Source: Phoebastria nigripes (lineage: Eukaryota > Chordata > Aves > Procellariiformes > Diomedeidae). Taken from it: DNA of 64,000 nt. The DNA lies in assembly GCA_035582835.1 (NCBI GenBank), contig JAYKAV010002965.1, positions 134,797-198,796 on the forward strand. The letters are read 5' to 3'. Shown here one piece after another: positions 1 to 12,300 of this stretch. How positions within the stretch are numbered: the first letter of the stretch is position 1; each line of letters begins with the position of its first letter. The notes beneath the pieces were generated by a model, which searched no databases, had not been told where the DNA came from, and saw nothing but the letters and a program-made list of their open reading frames with translations. The position numbers were made by a program, and so were the translations under genes.

Positions 1-1735
1 ACACAGGAGACCTGGTTACCCAGGATATGGAGAAGGCTGAGGTACTCAATGACTTTTTTGCCTTGGTCTTCACTGGCAAGTGCTCAAGCCTCACTGCCCA
101 AGCCACAGAAGGCAAAGGCGGGGACTGGGAGAATGAAGAGCTGCCCACTGTAGGAGAAGATCAGGTTCAAGACCATCTAAGGAGCCTGAAGGTGCACAAG
201 TCCATGGGACCGGATGATATCCATCCATGGGTCCTGAAGGAACTGGTGGATGAAGTTGCTAAGTCACTATCCGTCATATTTGAGAAGTCGTGGCAGTCTG
301 GTGAAGTTCCCACTGACTGGAAAAGGGGAAACATAACCCCCATTTTTAAAAAGGGGAAAAAGGAAGACCCGGGGAGCTACAGGCCAGTCAGTCTCACCTC
401 TGTGCCTGGGAAGATCATGGAACAGGTCCTCCTGGAAGCTATGCTAAGGCACATGGAGGACAGGGAGGTGATTCGAGACAGCCAGCATGGCTTCACCAAG
501 GGCAAGTCCTGCGTGAACAAACTAGCGGCCTTCTACAATGGAGTGACTACATCAGTGGACATGGGAAGGGCTACAGATGTCGTCTATCTGGACCTCTGTC
601 AGGCCTTTGACANGGTCTCCCACAACATCCTTCTCTCTAAATTGGAGAGGTATGGCTTTGACAGATGGACTGTCTGGTNGNTGAGGAATTGGTTAGATGG
701 CCACATCCAGAGGGTAGTGGTCAATGGCTCAATGTCCAGATGGAGATCGGTGACAAGTGGTGTCCCGCAGGGGTCTGTATGGGGACTGGTACTGTTTAAT
801 ATCTTCATCAATGACATNGACGGTGGGATCGAGTGCACCCTCAGCAAGTTTGCAGACGACACCAAGCTGAGTGGTGCAGTCGACATGCCTGGGGGATGGG
901 ATGCCATCCAGAGGGACTTGGACAAGCTTGAGAAGTGGGCCTGTGTGAACCTCATGAGGTTCAACAAGGCCAAGTGCAAGGTCCTGCACCTGGGTCGGGG
1001 CAACCCCCAGTATCNATACAGGCTGGGCAATGAAGGGATTGAGAGCAGCCTTTCCGAGGACTTGGGGGTACTGGTGGNTGAAAAGCTGGACATGAGCCAG
1101 CAATGTGCGCTTGCAGCCCAGAAGGCCTACTGTATCCTGGGCTGCATCAAAAGAAGCATGGCCAGCAGGTCGAGGGAGGTGATTCTGCCCCTCTACTCTG
1201 CTCTGGTGAGACCCCACCTGGAGTACTGCGTCCAGCTCTGGAGCCCTCAGAACAAGAAAGACACAGACCTGTTGGAGNGGGTCCAGAGGAGGGCCACGAA
1301 AATGATCAGGGGGATGGAACACCTGTCCTATGAAGAAAGGCTGAGAGAGTTGGGGTTGTTCAGCCTGGAGAAGAGAAGGCTCCNGGGAGACCTTATTGCG
1401 GCCTTTCAGTACTTAAAGGGGGCTTATAAGAAAGATGGGGACAGACNTTTTAGNAGGGCCTGTTGCGACAGGACAAGGGGGAATGGTTTTAAACTAAAAG
1501 AGGGTAGATTTAGAGTAGATATAAGGACGAAATTTTTTACGCTGAGGGTGGTGANACAGTGGAACAGGTTGCCCAGAGAGGTGGTAGATGCCCCATCCCT
1601 GGAAACATTCAAGGTCAGGTTGGACGGGGCTCTGAGCAACCTGATCTAGTTGAAGATGTCCCTGCTCGTTGCAGGGGGGTTGGACTAGATGACCTTTAAA
1701 GGNCCCTTCCAACTATTCTATGATTCTATGATTCT
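1..1735 (+). mobile_element. CR1 LINE, 3' portion (5' end outside window)
   Basis: This is the 3' part of a chicken-repeat-1 type non-LTR retrotransposon in forward orientation, cut only by the window edge. It holds the C-terminal half of ORF2 followed by a short 3' UTR (1650-1713). It ends in tandem 8-bp ATTCTATG units at about 1714-1735, the hallmark 3' end of avian CR1, which lacks a poly-A tail. The UTR also contains the CR1 motif GGACTAGATGACCTTTAAAGG at 1682-1702, followed by an ambiguous base. Twelve isolated N positions lie between 613 and 1703, far denser than in the flanking unique DNA. That fits an ambiguous consensus over a multicopy repeat or true heterozygosity. The long open frame indicates a fairly young copy. 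Confidence 0.97.
3..1649 (+). CDS. CR1 ORF2 C-terminal part: reverse transcriptase (partial)
   Basis: This frame encodes the reverse-transcriptase half of the CR1 ORF2 protein, which copies LINE RNA at nicked target DNA; the endonuclease half lies upstream of the window. It is open from base 3 to a TAG at 1647-1649, about 548 codons with no stop or frameshift. Counting from the Met codon at 27, visible motifs are: the N-terminal finger motif [16 protein letters not shown] near residue 58; ITPIFKKG and [10 protein letters not shown] near 103-125; HGFTKGKSC near 154; motif [10 protein letters not shown] with the catalytic Asp at about 189; motif B SGVPQGS at 244-250; and the motif C FADD box at 275-278. 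The C-terminal thumb and connection segment runs to residue 540. Ambiguous bases give about a dozen undefined residues, none in the FADD box. Since the true ORF2 start is outside the window, the Met at 27 is not a start codon. Activity cannot be judged from this part alone. Confidence 0.93.
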   Translation, partial: TGDLVTQDMEKAEVLNDFFALVFTGKCSSLTAQATEGKGGDWENEELPTVGEDQVQDHLRSLKVHKSMGPDDIHPWVLKELVDEVAKSLSVIFEKSWQSGEVPTDWKRGNITPIFKKGKKEDPGSYRPVSLTSVPGKIMEQVLLEAMLRHMEDREVIRDSQHGFTKGKSCVNKLAAFYNGVTTSVDMGRATDVVYLDLCQAFDXVSHNILLSKLERYGFDRWTVWXXRNWLDGHIQRVVVNGSMSRWRSVTSGVPQGSVWGLVLFNIFINDXDGGIECTLSKFADDTKLSGAVDMPGGWDAIQRDLDKLEKWACVNLMRFNKAKCKVLHLGRGNPQYXYRLGNEGIESSLSEDLGVLVXEKLDMSQQCALAAQKAYCILGCIKRSMASRSREVILPLYSALVRPHLEYCVQLWSPQNKKDTDLLEXVQRRATKMIRGMEHLSYEERLRELGLFSLEKRRLXGDLIAAFQYLKGAYKKDGDRXFXRACCDRTRGNGFKLKEGRFRVDIRTKFFTLRVVXQWNRLPREVVDAPSLETFKVRLDGALSNLI

Positions 1736-1766
1736 AAAACACTTGCTTTTTTTAGTATAGCAAAAC

Positions 1767-1796
1767 TTATTTATTTATTTATTTATTTATTTATTT
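1767..1796. repeat. (TTTA)n microsatellite
   Basis: About seven and a half uninterrupted TTTA units lie 30 bp beyond the CR1 3' tail. This is a simple tetranucleotide repeat with no sign of function. Confidence 0.97.
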
Positions 1797-3155
1797 CAGG
1801 CCTTAAACACATATTTTTTTTGTCTTGCCTGTAAACCTACCAGAAGCTGAAGTAAACTACACAGATCAGTAAGGAAGTGCGTATCTGGAGCAGAAGTAGT
1901 CTTTGTCATAAAAAGCAGCAAAATCAGATGCCCCAAAAGTCACCTAGACAGCAAAGATTTTAAAATAACTGGTTCAGAGGGAAAAACTTTTTCTATACAA
2001 ACATTTTCAATGCAAAATTCAAATAGTCACAGTGCATAATGAACAGAGAAGAACTGGGCAGACTGGGACTACCCATTCTTGCCTGAGGCTTTCCAGGCCA
2101 CAGGGAAAACCTGCCATACACAAGCTGTTTCTTGAGCTGTGAAGACAGAGAGGTGGCAGAGGAGAAAAACAAGAAGAAAGACAGCAGAGTTTAGAGTCAC
2201 TGGGATTTTTTTTTNAACTTAACAAAGTTTCATTAATAAATATCTATTTTTAGAAATGAAATAACTAGAACATATCACTTTTGTTCACAGATCTTAATTC
2301 TTCTGTGGCCTGAATGTTAATATGTAATTTAATTATATTTCTGTTTTTGTAGTTATTGATATATAGGAGTACTTCATATTTAGGTATCAGAGCTTGGAAG
2401 CTACAGAACTTGAAAAGAAAATTATCTTTTAAAAAATCAAACAATAAATAAACAAATACTTCCTCCATTTTGAACTTTAGACTCTGTAAAGTAATCTCAA
2501 AATACTNTAGTTAGCAGAACTGCAAAAAGTCTTTCATATCCCATATCTAGGTAATGAGAAATATCTGGAAAAAGGAAAACCAACCAAAAAACCCAAGGCC
2601 TGAAGAGAAGGGCAAATCCTGATTTGTGTTAAAGTTCTTGATTGTTTTGAAAATTCTATTCTAATTTGTTTCCAGTTATGACCATAAGAATTGAGTAGAA
2701 GTAAGAAATCCTAAGTCTATTTCTTTCTAGAAAATGTACCTGATTTGTCTTCCCCCCTCCCTGTCCCTCCCTGCAAAATATAGACTGTCCTTAATTCTTG
2801 CTGTGTCAGCAGTGACTGAAGATACTGAATAACAACCAGGGGCTAATCAAGATGAAATTCTGTTTGAAGCCAAAGAATTCTGAAGATCAAAGGGCAGTAA
2901 ATCTTAGGTCCTTATACCTTAGCTAATACGGTCTGTAGGTCTTCCATGTTCAGAAGAAATTACAAAATACTTGGCATTAACAACACAGGTGTGCCATGGT
3001 AACTAAGTCCAGCATAGAATATTTCCCATGGTTTGCCTTACAAAGGAACTAAAGGATGGTAGTCAGCTGTTAGTAAACACTTATGATACTGCATTCGCGG
3101 AAAAACCTTCAATATCTCTCTCTCCTATTGGCTCGTATTTGCCTAAGATGTAAGT

Positions 3156-3251
3156 GAAATGCCTTTAACTGAATATTTATTGATATTTTTCTCTGGCTGA
3201 ACAGAAATGCCTTTAATTGAATATTTATTGTTATTTTTCTCTGGCTGAAGA
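3156..3251. repeat. 48-bp tandem duplication, two units
   Basis: Two head-to-tail copies of a 48-bp unit beginning GAAATGCCTTTAA (3156-3203 and 3204-3251) differ at only about three positions. The unit itself is AT-rich unique sequence and not a known repeat. It is most simply read as a local replication-slippage or unequal-exchange duplication, fairly recent given the low divergence between units. Confidence 0.95.
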
Positions 3252-6200
3252 GAATGTTAAGGAAGAAGGAACACATGAGATTATATCCTGGTTTGGGAAA
3301 CAGCTGTTTGACCCTCACAGGCAGGTATTTTTATCTAGATTGTGCCCCACTGGTTTCAGCATGAGTCTAGTTAGATCTGTTTATTTGCTAGAGAAGAACT
3401 TTGGTACGCCTTTCAGGTAATAAAACACTCCTTCAAACTTCAAGTATTTAAAAGGAAGTGAGCTCCATGACTGGTAATTTTTTTAGGCTGTATTTGTTGC
3501 AATCCACAGCCAAGATTACACATTTATATTAAGCAAGAATAAAGATGAGAACAATGAAAGAGAAACTGCAGAGGAATGAGAACACAGTGGATGGCGATCA
3601 TGGTCATAAAATATACGATGGCCTGGTCCCAAAAGAGAGAGAAATTATTTTAGGTACTGGTTAATTTTTTGGGTCTTTTTTTGCTTCATTTCAGTAAAGG
3701 TAACAAATATTATCTTTTAGCATATCCCTTTCCAGCCCTCTGACAAAAAGTGCTAGCCGATGGGTGAGGGAGAGCTTGTTATCAGTATATTTTTTATTTT
3801 CTGCTAAACAAGGAAAGGCAACTTCCATCTGCTGGTTAGAATCGCTGGCTACCCAAAACAAAATAAATGTGTAAGAACATAATCTTGTTTGGGGCCAGCT
3901 AAGTCTTTAGAAGGCTTTCTCAGTTGATGTCCCTTACTAAAATATAATTATATGGTTGACAGAGATCTGTTCTCAGTTTTCTCTTTTACTTTGTTTTTTG
4001 AGAAGAAAGTGAAGAGAGAAGAAAAAGAGTTGAGGCAGGACAACAAACAAGTGCACAGAAATTAAAGAAGACAACTTAAAATGAGTTAAAGATTTGGCTT
4101 TGGCTTTCTACGACACTGACATATAAAAATGAATGAACAGACACTATTTAAGATTGTACAGTGGTAGTACACAAAAGCCCCATTAAAGAATAAGCTTTAA
4201 TTTTATTAGGTGTAGGTAAAAGGACTAGGTTAAAGGATGAGAAAGTCTGTACCCCAAGGCATTTAAAATGTATTTTTAGTGGGGCTAGTTAAAAACAGCC
4301 TTTGTATCTCACAAAGCAGAAACCTAGCTCAATGAATGTAGGTAAGTCAGTCACTAATATAGTGGCTCTTGAAAAATGTTTCAGATTTTTTGGTATATTG
4401 GATTTCTTTCAGATAGCCATATGGGTATTTTTAAGTAAAGTTCTTTGGGGCAGTGCCTGCTTGGATCTCCACTCCAAATATGCTTTATATAATCTGAAGT
4501 TGGGATGGAGAGAGTGTTTTCAAACAGCAAATGATCACTGCCAAGATTTTTAGTAATTATTAGGTATTTGGGTTGAATGTAATTATCCTAATGTTTGGAA
4601 ATACTGCCTTTTTATTTCCTGTAGAATCTAATCTTTTCTTCAGGCACAGCTTTTTATTCTCTCTTCCTCTAACCCCAGTATCTACTTCTGCAGATACACA
4701 GCAATGTATTCATCTCTTCTGTACTTTTTTATTTAAAAGTGCTCTCTGTGTTTTGATAGAAAAAGACAAATGGATTTTTTTCACATCTGGGAAATTCAAG
4801 AAATGCAATTTAATTTTTTTTGTTTTTTTTCATGGGCTGCCTTCACTTAATGATCTTGAATTGGACCATGCTCTGTGACTGACCTCTAAAGCACTTAATG
4901 TCACTAGTAATTTTCTGATATTTTAAGTATTCTTCACATGCAGTACTCCAGTTTATTGAGTTAATAATTTTCATAGAGAAATCTTCAAGATTTTTCTCCA
5001 CACTGGAGAGGATAAACTGCATAAAATTAATTTGTGAGTTCTCCATTGTGAGACATCCATTTCATTTTCAAGAGAAAGTTCTAGAAGCTGAGACAGATGA
5101 TTATCATGGGAATGATAGGGAGAACAAGGAATGTATATCCAATGTATATAAAATATTCCATATATGGTAACGACACAAAGGTGATGACAAACAGGTATGG
5201 AAGGCCAACATAGTCCCTACAAGAAAAGGAAAAAGAAAGAACAGGAAGAGAATTTCTCTAGTAATGTCTTCCCTGCCTGAGGATGTTGCACTGGTAAAAG
5301 CCACTACCTAAACGCCAGCAAGACCTCACTCCCCTTTGGAAGAGATAGACCACAGCCTCTTTGATTTTGACCCCATTCACCACATTTCACCGCATTTGGA
5401 ACTTCAGACTCGGCAATCACATGTGAAGTATTATCTTTACTATGGAATAGAGTTAAGCAAATAAGAATTTTAAAGAGCAGCATGTGTTTCCTGAGAAGGT
5501 TGTGGCTGTAAGATGGGCCCTGTTTTATTTTTGTGTGGACTTCTAGAGAGCAGATGCATTAGCCTAGGAGACTTGGAAGGCAGAAGTAGGTAGAAGGAAA
5601 AGGTAGAAGGCATCATACAGGCCTCATGTGAAATGTATCTCAAGTCCTTCATAACTGCCACTTAAAACTTGAGAAGAGTTTTGCTGTTATATGAGCACTG
5701 GTAAAATATAGAAGTTATTGCTTGTCCAGTATTCTTTTTCTCCTGGGTGAGGGTATCTTTATCATCCTGGTAGAGGAAAAATGTTGAAGATTCTCCTGCA
5801 AACATCTGCCAAATCTGTCACTGCTGCATTGATAGGGAAACGTCTCATGTTATCATTGTGTTCACAGGGTGATCCATGCTGCATGAAGTCTCACTGGCAG
5901 ACAGCTTTTCTGTCTTGATTTGGAAACTGTTCTGGAAGAAGAGTGTGGATTTGTGGCTTCTTGACTGCATAAGGCTAGAAGCTGTTGTTCTGAGGCATGG
6001 ATAAATCAGTGACTTTTCTAGTATGATGAAGACATTTCTCTTCGTAGAACTTCCACTTGAGACCCCAGGCAGCTTCAAGCTGTCTCTTGACTAGGTTTCC
6101 CAGAATATCCTGAGTTGGGCCCAGAAGGCAACAGGACAATGAGCAAAGAGTGCTGAAAAGTCTGGTGAGGAGCAAGGGAGACTGATAGTCTTGGCTCAAT

Positions 6201-7194
6201 TTAAATCCTGACCTCTCTTTCAGGTGCTTGGTATACTATTTTTTTGCTAGATGTTATTGTGAATGATAGCAAGAGTTACGCAGGTCTTCTGCAGAGGACA
6301 ACAAAGTGGGTTTATTAGGTGTTCATGATGCAAGATGCATTGAGGGCAGGTCAAATTCTAGAAGAGTCTTTGCTGGGTGTATTATACAACTGGTAAAATA
6401 AGTGTGTCCAAGCGTACCTCAAGCTGGTCATAAATCAGATATATGTGACTTAAATGTTCTTGAAGCCTTGCTGTATTGATTCAGTGGAGTGAGTGCTCCA
6501 GCCTTGGACCCCCTCACTGAACAGACCGAGAGAGTAATTTAATAGACTGGTGTAGACACAGCTGTATTTCCTAGGGTTTTTTAAATGTATCTTTATGTTT
6601 CTTTAGGTCGCTATAAACCATCAGTGAGCTGTTGAAACATTGTAAGAGTCTGCTGGAATTTCCAGTGCTCTGGTCTGCTTTCTGCAGTTATATAATATCT
6701 CTGTAGGAGTGTGGTGGGGAAGAAATGTTTTCTGTGTCTAGTCCTGTAGTTTCTAATAATTTTTCAGCCTGTAACCTGTGCCGTCTGTGTATAATAGTCC
6801 TTCAAAAAAAACCCCAGAATGCAGTGTTCAGGGCTGTTCATAATGTGGTATACTCATTTTACAAGCAAATGCAGTGTGATGTCAAGAAAAAAAAAGCATA
6901 TTTAATCTTAAGTTGGTTGTAGTGAGATTTTGGAATGGGAATTTTTCTTGCTTTGAATTAGGCATTTCACAGGGGGATTTTTCTTGATTAAGACAGCTAC
7001 AATACTTTCACATAGATTATTCAGCAATTAGGAGGAAACTATTACAAGATGCAGTCAACCTGGCCTATTATTCATGTGGATCTTTAAACAAGGATACAAT
7101 GGCAGGTATACACAGTGAGTTTTGGATGGTATGTTTCCTGCTTAACCAGCTGACTCCATTCTGCAAACAGAATGTATTTTAAGTTCACTTTCAA

Positions 7195-7211
7195 TTTTTT
7201 TTTTTTTTTTT
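7195..7211. repeat. Poly-T run
   Basis: Seventeen consecutive T in an AT-rich context. There is no adjoining retrotransposon body that would make it a LINE or SINE tail. Confidence 0.95.
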
Positions 7212-8858
7212 ATATAATACTGTTTCATTAGAAAATCTATTTATTTAAATTAAGTAGTCAGAAGTTTAGTAAACTGACTTCTCAGTCAATTACATTTCTC
7301 AGTACTTGTTTAGTCTTATATCCAATGCCTTCTGTACATATCTTAATATACACCCCCTTTTTAATTTCTGTCTAGTCCTTGTGCTTCTTCATTTTTTTTA
7401 TATTCTGTTTTGTTTTCAGAACATTACTATTACTGCTTCCTGATTCTTCAATATTTGATGCTTATACTGTTCTATTTATTTCACAAACTTTTTAGTCTAA
7501 AGAAAACAAACCATAACTTTATTACTTTTGTGCAGTTTTGCACTTTGTGGCCTCCTGGCCACAATGATACAAGTTGTAATAATCATTGTTATTTATTTGT
7601 ATATAATATCATAACAGCTATCAATCTGGAGTTGAAGTTTCTGTAGGTTGAATTCTGATTTGAATCCTGGATCTCCGAAATCCGCTGTGGAAAACAGCTC
7701 CTAGCAAGGCCCATGTCTTTGATAATGCTATTTGAGATGCAAGATCTTATTTCAGCTTTTAGAGAGGCTCCTAATCCTTCTAATGCACCAAGAGAAATAA
7801 CTGATTCTCAGATGTGCCAACCAAAATATTTTCATTTATGTTGTGTTCTTATGAAATCACTCACTAGAACATCATAGTAATATGGGAGATTAGACATACA
7901 AAAATAAATTTCAGTGGGCTTAGTGTGTTTTCCTTTAATTTCCTTAAATATCTATTCTCTATGCAACTTGACATAAGATAAAATTCACCTTGCCAGATTT
8001 GCCCATTGGTTATGTTGCATGTAATTCCACTTCTTTTAATACTGTGTTGAGGGTGTAAGGAAGACTAGAATTTGAGCATCTGCAGCAGATGCATTCACAT
8101 TCTTTCCTTGCACTTGAGTTCTTATCTCACTCTCTGCTTTGGGTATGAAACGATGATACTTTTAGCCTCAGGTCACACACGTGTAGTTTGTTATACCTTC
8201 ATGAGGATTCCCTTTGAGACCTGAATCCTCACAACTTTTTGAATTGCCTGTATTAATCTTTCAGTGCACTGCTAAACCCAATCTGTTGGATCCATGTTGT
8301 AGCCGGCAAAATATGTTTGCTGCAGGTTTGAACTTTGTCTCATAAACTAGTTGAAAGAGATTGTCTCTTTTCTCAGATAGTTACAATAAAATGAAATATA
8401 ATAGATTTCAAAAAATCACTAAATCAGTCCTGAAGATATATAGTATATCTAGACAATGTGCTGATCAAATTAAATTTTTATTTCATTGAAATCAAGAGAC
8501 TTTATGCATGAGCACAGGGTAATTAAATCAGTTCCCTGGAATTTACTTTCTTTCTTTGAGGTATCTTCATTTCACCAGCTACCAGATTTCTTTTTGGAAA
8601 TCTTGTCTAGGCAGAATTTGACAACTTTGGACACCTGTTAGAGATTTCCACATATCCAGAGAAATGGCTGTTTGGATGCTTCCAAACCGCTGCATGCATG
8701 TTGTAACTATGGTTTATCCATGCACAGTAAATCCAGCTGATTCAAGACATGCACAGATCTATGGTTTAGCACATATTAGGGAAATGGCAGCCCTATTTTT
8801 TCTTCAGTGAGATCAAAGAAAATTTATCACTTAGACCACATGGCTTAAGAAGCAGCCC

Positions 8859-8921
8859 TAACTAAACTAAACTAAACTAAGCTAAGCTAAGCTATGCTAA
8901 ACTAAACTAAAAAAGCTAAGC
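8859..8921. repeat. Pentanucleotide (CTAAA/CTAAG)n array
   Basis: About twelve five-base units of the form CTAAA or CTAAG occur, with one interrupting CTATG unit and an A-rich break near 8910. Units are grouped: a run of CTAAA, then CTAAG, then CTAAA again. That pattern suggests a point-mutated unit was itself amplified. No gene or regulatory role is visible. Confidence 0.95.
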
Positions 8922-9164
8922 AGACAAAGCCATTTTCAAATACACAATCTAGTCTTGATATTGCTGACATGAAAATAAATTTTGGACTTCACTGGATTTT
9001 TTGCAATGAATTGGCTTGACGATAACTAAAACATGACAGTGCTTGGGTATCAAAGGGAGAAAATGACATACTTGGTAAGTCTGGTCAAAAAAAGCAGTGA
9101 GCACTTGAACACTTTTGGTACAAATTCAACAGTGCCAATATGTTATTCCACATTTTGCTGTTGG

Positions 9165-9395
9165 GATGCTGCAGCGGCAGGGGTCCTACAAAGTCCATCC
9201 AGGCAGGGCCTGGCAGCCAGAGCCCCCCCCCACCCCAGCCAGGAGCAGGGAAGCCGGGGGGCACTGGGGGCAGCCCCATCCCTAGGTATCAAGCACCTCC
9301 CTGGGGATGGGCCAAGGCTGGGTCAGGATATGGGCCTGTGGGTGGGCTGGTCTTGGTGGGGCCCACAGCCAGGAAGGGCAGGGCTGTGATCGCTT
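9165..9395. other. GC-rich block of unknown origin
   Basis: Around 230 bp of markedly G+C-rich DNA, with runs of C and G near 9216-9260, sit abruptly inside AT-rich sequence. CpG dinucleotides are few, so it is not a typical CpG island. Several overlapping frames stay open on both strands (118 codons at 9033-9389 plus, 64 codons at 9085-9279 minus). This follows from the rarity of stop codons in GC-rich DNA rather than from coding. The likeliest explanations are a fragment of a GC-rich transposable element (LTR or CR1 5' region) or a GC-rich minisatellite relic. I could not match it to a named family. Confidence 0.6.
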
Positions 9396-12300
9396 AAGTA
9401 GCTGTGGATTCCCATTTCTCTTTTCTGGCTTGATATTAAAACAAATATATTCCTTTTTATTTTATTGGCTTCTTAGTCCTAAAAATGCATCTATACCTTC
9501 TTTCCCCCCACTGTGCTTTAAACCTCCTTTTTCTTTGTGAACTTGATTCTGTTGTGGAAGAGACTTCTAAAGCATCTGGCATATAAACTCAGTAGATTTT
9601 GTTCTTCCTACTGCTTTATTTTCATGTTACCCTGCATCTAGCCCGAGAATCTAGCAAGAACTTTGAAGCCATCTTTAGGAAACTGTATTTTCTTCTGATT
9701 TTCCCTAACATGAAGTAGCTGAAATGTATTCCACTCTACAAAAAATCCTATTCCAGAATTTAGCACTTGCTTTTAATCCTAAAATTGGTGATTGTAAAGA
9801 GTAATGATTACTTTTCTAAATGTAGATATTGATTAAAAAGTACTATATGTATATTTAAATTGATGAGAAAACAAATGAAAACTCTGTTAAGGAAACATTC
9901 TCATGATTCTGCATCTTCAAGTAGGCAACAGGTACAGTAGGCACTGCAAACTATAAAATAAGGAAGTGACAGTGTGATGGTATACTTTTGTTAAATATCC
10001 AACAGAAATCATAATATGTCATGTATGTCACTTAAAGACAAGGGGATCAATATTTCTTTGTAAATTCCTTCTGAAATCACTACCAAGTGCTTCGTTGCCT
10101 TTTGAAGTCTCATGAATTGTGAGGATTTTACTGAATTCTTTAAAGAGCCTTTTGTTCCACAGAATGACAGTTTTGTCTTCTGTATAGAAATCACTGACAT
10201 TTTGTAATTAATCTTGCTAATATATGTGGGTATCTATTCNGCAAATTGAATGAGTAAATCCTAAATCCATTTCAATTTCTGATATACACAAAGGAAAAGT
10301 AAATCTTAAAGAGTTCTGCTATTAGCCATCAACCAAGCAATTATGAAAATGAGTCTTTAGATTATGGTGGTTGATTTATAAGTATAAAAGAAAGTAAATA
10401 TCATAAAAGCTGATATTCAATTTAACAAGAAGGTAATGATATTAGTTCCCATGAAGAAAGTTAACCAACAGTTATTATAATCTTAATTTGTTTGGGTGCA
10501 CATCCTTTGAAAACTGAGGTGTGATTTTCCACAGTGTTGTACCTTGTGTTGATATTTTAATGGTTTGAAGTCACATAGAGTAATCAGACCAACTGGGTCT
10601 GTAGTACGTATAGAATGAATGCTCATGTATTTATTCTTAGTCTCTGTAGACTAGCAGAACAAGTTCTACAAAACTGTGAAACTTCCTAAATCGACATTTT
10701 TCACTGCAACCCTAGGAAAAAAATCCCAGTTCACTAATTGCTGATAGCACCCTGTGAATGTTAAGAATTTACTATTTCCTGGCAGGTGTTCTGTAGAGAT
10801 GTTCATAAATACAAATAATGAATACCAGGCTGCATAGCTAATATGCTAGTCACATGCCAAAATATCATTGGCTGAGTAAAAAACTATTGCTATGGTAAAT
10901 ACTAAAATAAATGGATGAAAGCGGTATGGAGACATAACCTGTAATAGCTGATGATGGATGGATAGTGATAAGGTAATAACAGACAACTAAGGGAAAGAAG
11001 GATCAAGATACTTGATTTTATTTCTAGATGTCATTTTTCCCTTTGCTAAAAAGGAAGCATAACACAGAAAGGGATATTAAGGGTGGGAGGACATCAATAA
11101 AATGAACATTGCAGACTCAGGGACCTGCAAAATTGGATAACATTCTTAGTTTGATTTCCTGCATGGTCAGGCAGCAATTGAGAACTAGGGAGGGAAGTCC
11201 TACAGGAAAAAAGGATAGACTCATAGAAGGGCTGGAAGGGCTGTGTTGAAATAATGGTTTGCTGAAATAAGTAACAAACACAAGTCCGTGCTAACCTTTC
11301 ATTTACTGTCACAGACGGCATACACTTAGAGATTTGTTCTTGATAGCACAGATATTCTATCAGAAAATACCACTCTCATATCCCTGAAATTTCTGCTCAT
11401 TAGTGTATCTTTTTTCCCCTCCTAGCCTCTTAGGAAAAACTGTGGATGTGAAGTCATCCTGATATGAAGCCTGAATTTGAAAGTCAGGACCTTTGTATAC
11501 CCTTGGTCTCAAGTCACTGTTTGTGTTGATACTACCCCAACCGGAGTAACTTTTACTGTCAAGTGCTGAGTAGAGGTGCTGTCAGAAAGTCAGAGACCTG
11601 GCAATGAATCTTGATTTCAATAATATTCATTGAAGTTCATTCTCTTACTCCATATGCAGAGGTGACAAATAGCACATGAAGATGCTTTTTTATTTTCTTG
11701 GTGTTACACGTTATAAGGAGTAAGAGCGCTCAATCATTTAAAGTGTTACAAAATATTTTTGAGAAAGTATGAATTATACCTCAGGTAAAAGCTTATATTC
11801 TTTGCACAGAGTCCAAATATGCTGCCCAGCACAACTAACCTGACCAGGCGCTAAGGAACACTGCAGATAGTTTCCCTCCTTTCCTGTTTTGAGCAGCAGC
11901 TGAATTACCCTGTAGTTGTCACTGCAGGCTAATGGTTTAGGATAATAACAGTGACACATGGTTTTTCTCCTTTCCACAGAAGGGAGAACTCCAGAACAAA
12001 TAATATTGTGTTCTCCGGTGTATAGGCCAATATGCTCTAGATGCCCACTTACATAGAACAAGTCATTCATTCGTTAAAGCATCTGGGCCTCTCACCTTAG
12101 ATGAAGCCTTTGGAGATAGTCCAACCAGGAGAAGACATTGATTCTGAGTACTTTCTGTGAGGGAAGAACTCTCTTCTGGGTGGGTATGATTGTCCCCTAA
12201 ATAGGGGCTTAAACAGTCTGTTCTGACATAACATCATAGTAATCTGTGTTACTATTTATCTCTGTTAATCTGGGAGTTTAAGAGAAACCAAGTGATTCTC

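Larger units (their letters stand above)
1736..8858. other. AT-rich unique sequence, no gene seen
   Basis: Seven kilobases of AT-rich single-copy-looking DNA. Only small repeats are visible: a TTTA run (1767-1796), a 48-bp tandem pair (3156-3251) and a poly-T run (7195-7211). Open frames here are under about 100 codons, with no recognisable domain and no convincing splice-site-flanked exon. A stretch near 4436-4465 weakly resembles an ancient interspersed-repeat tail but is too short to call. After 2507 there is no N until about 10240. Confidence 0.7.

Noticed and set aside
599..1322. Minus-strand open frames of 164 and 197 codons inside the first CR1
   Set aside because: They are antisense shadows of the intact reverse-transcriptase frame and carry no domain of their own.
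4436..4465. Possible ancient repeat tail (TTCTTTGGGGCAGTGCCTG)
   Set aside because: It resembles an old amniote repeat segment but is only about 25 bp long, and the following blocks of the tail are not found.
9033..9389. 118-codon plus-strand frame, with 85-, 77- and 64-codon overlapping frames
   Set aside because: They are open because the block is GC-rich and poor in stop codons. The translations are Gly/Pro-rich with no family resemblance, and all frames are open alike.
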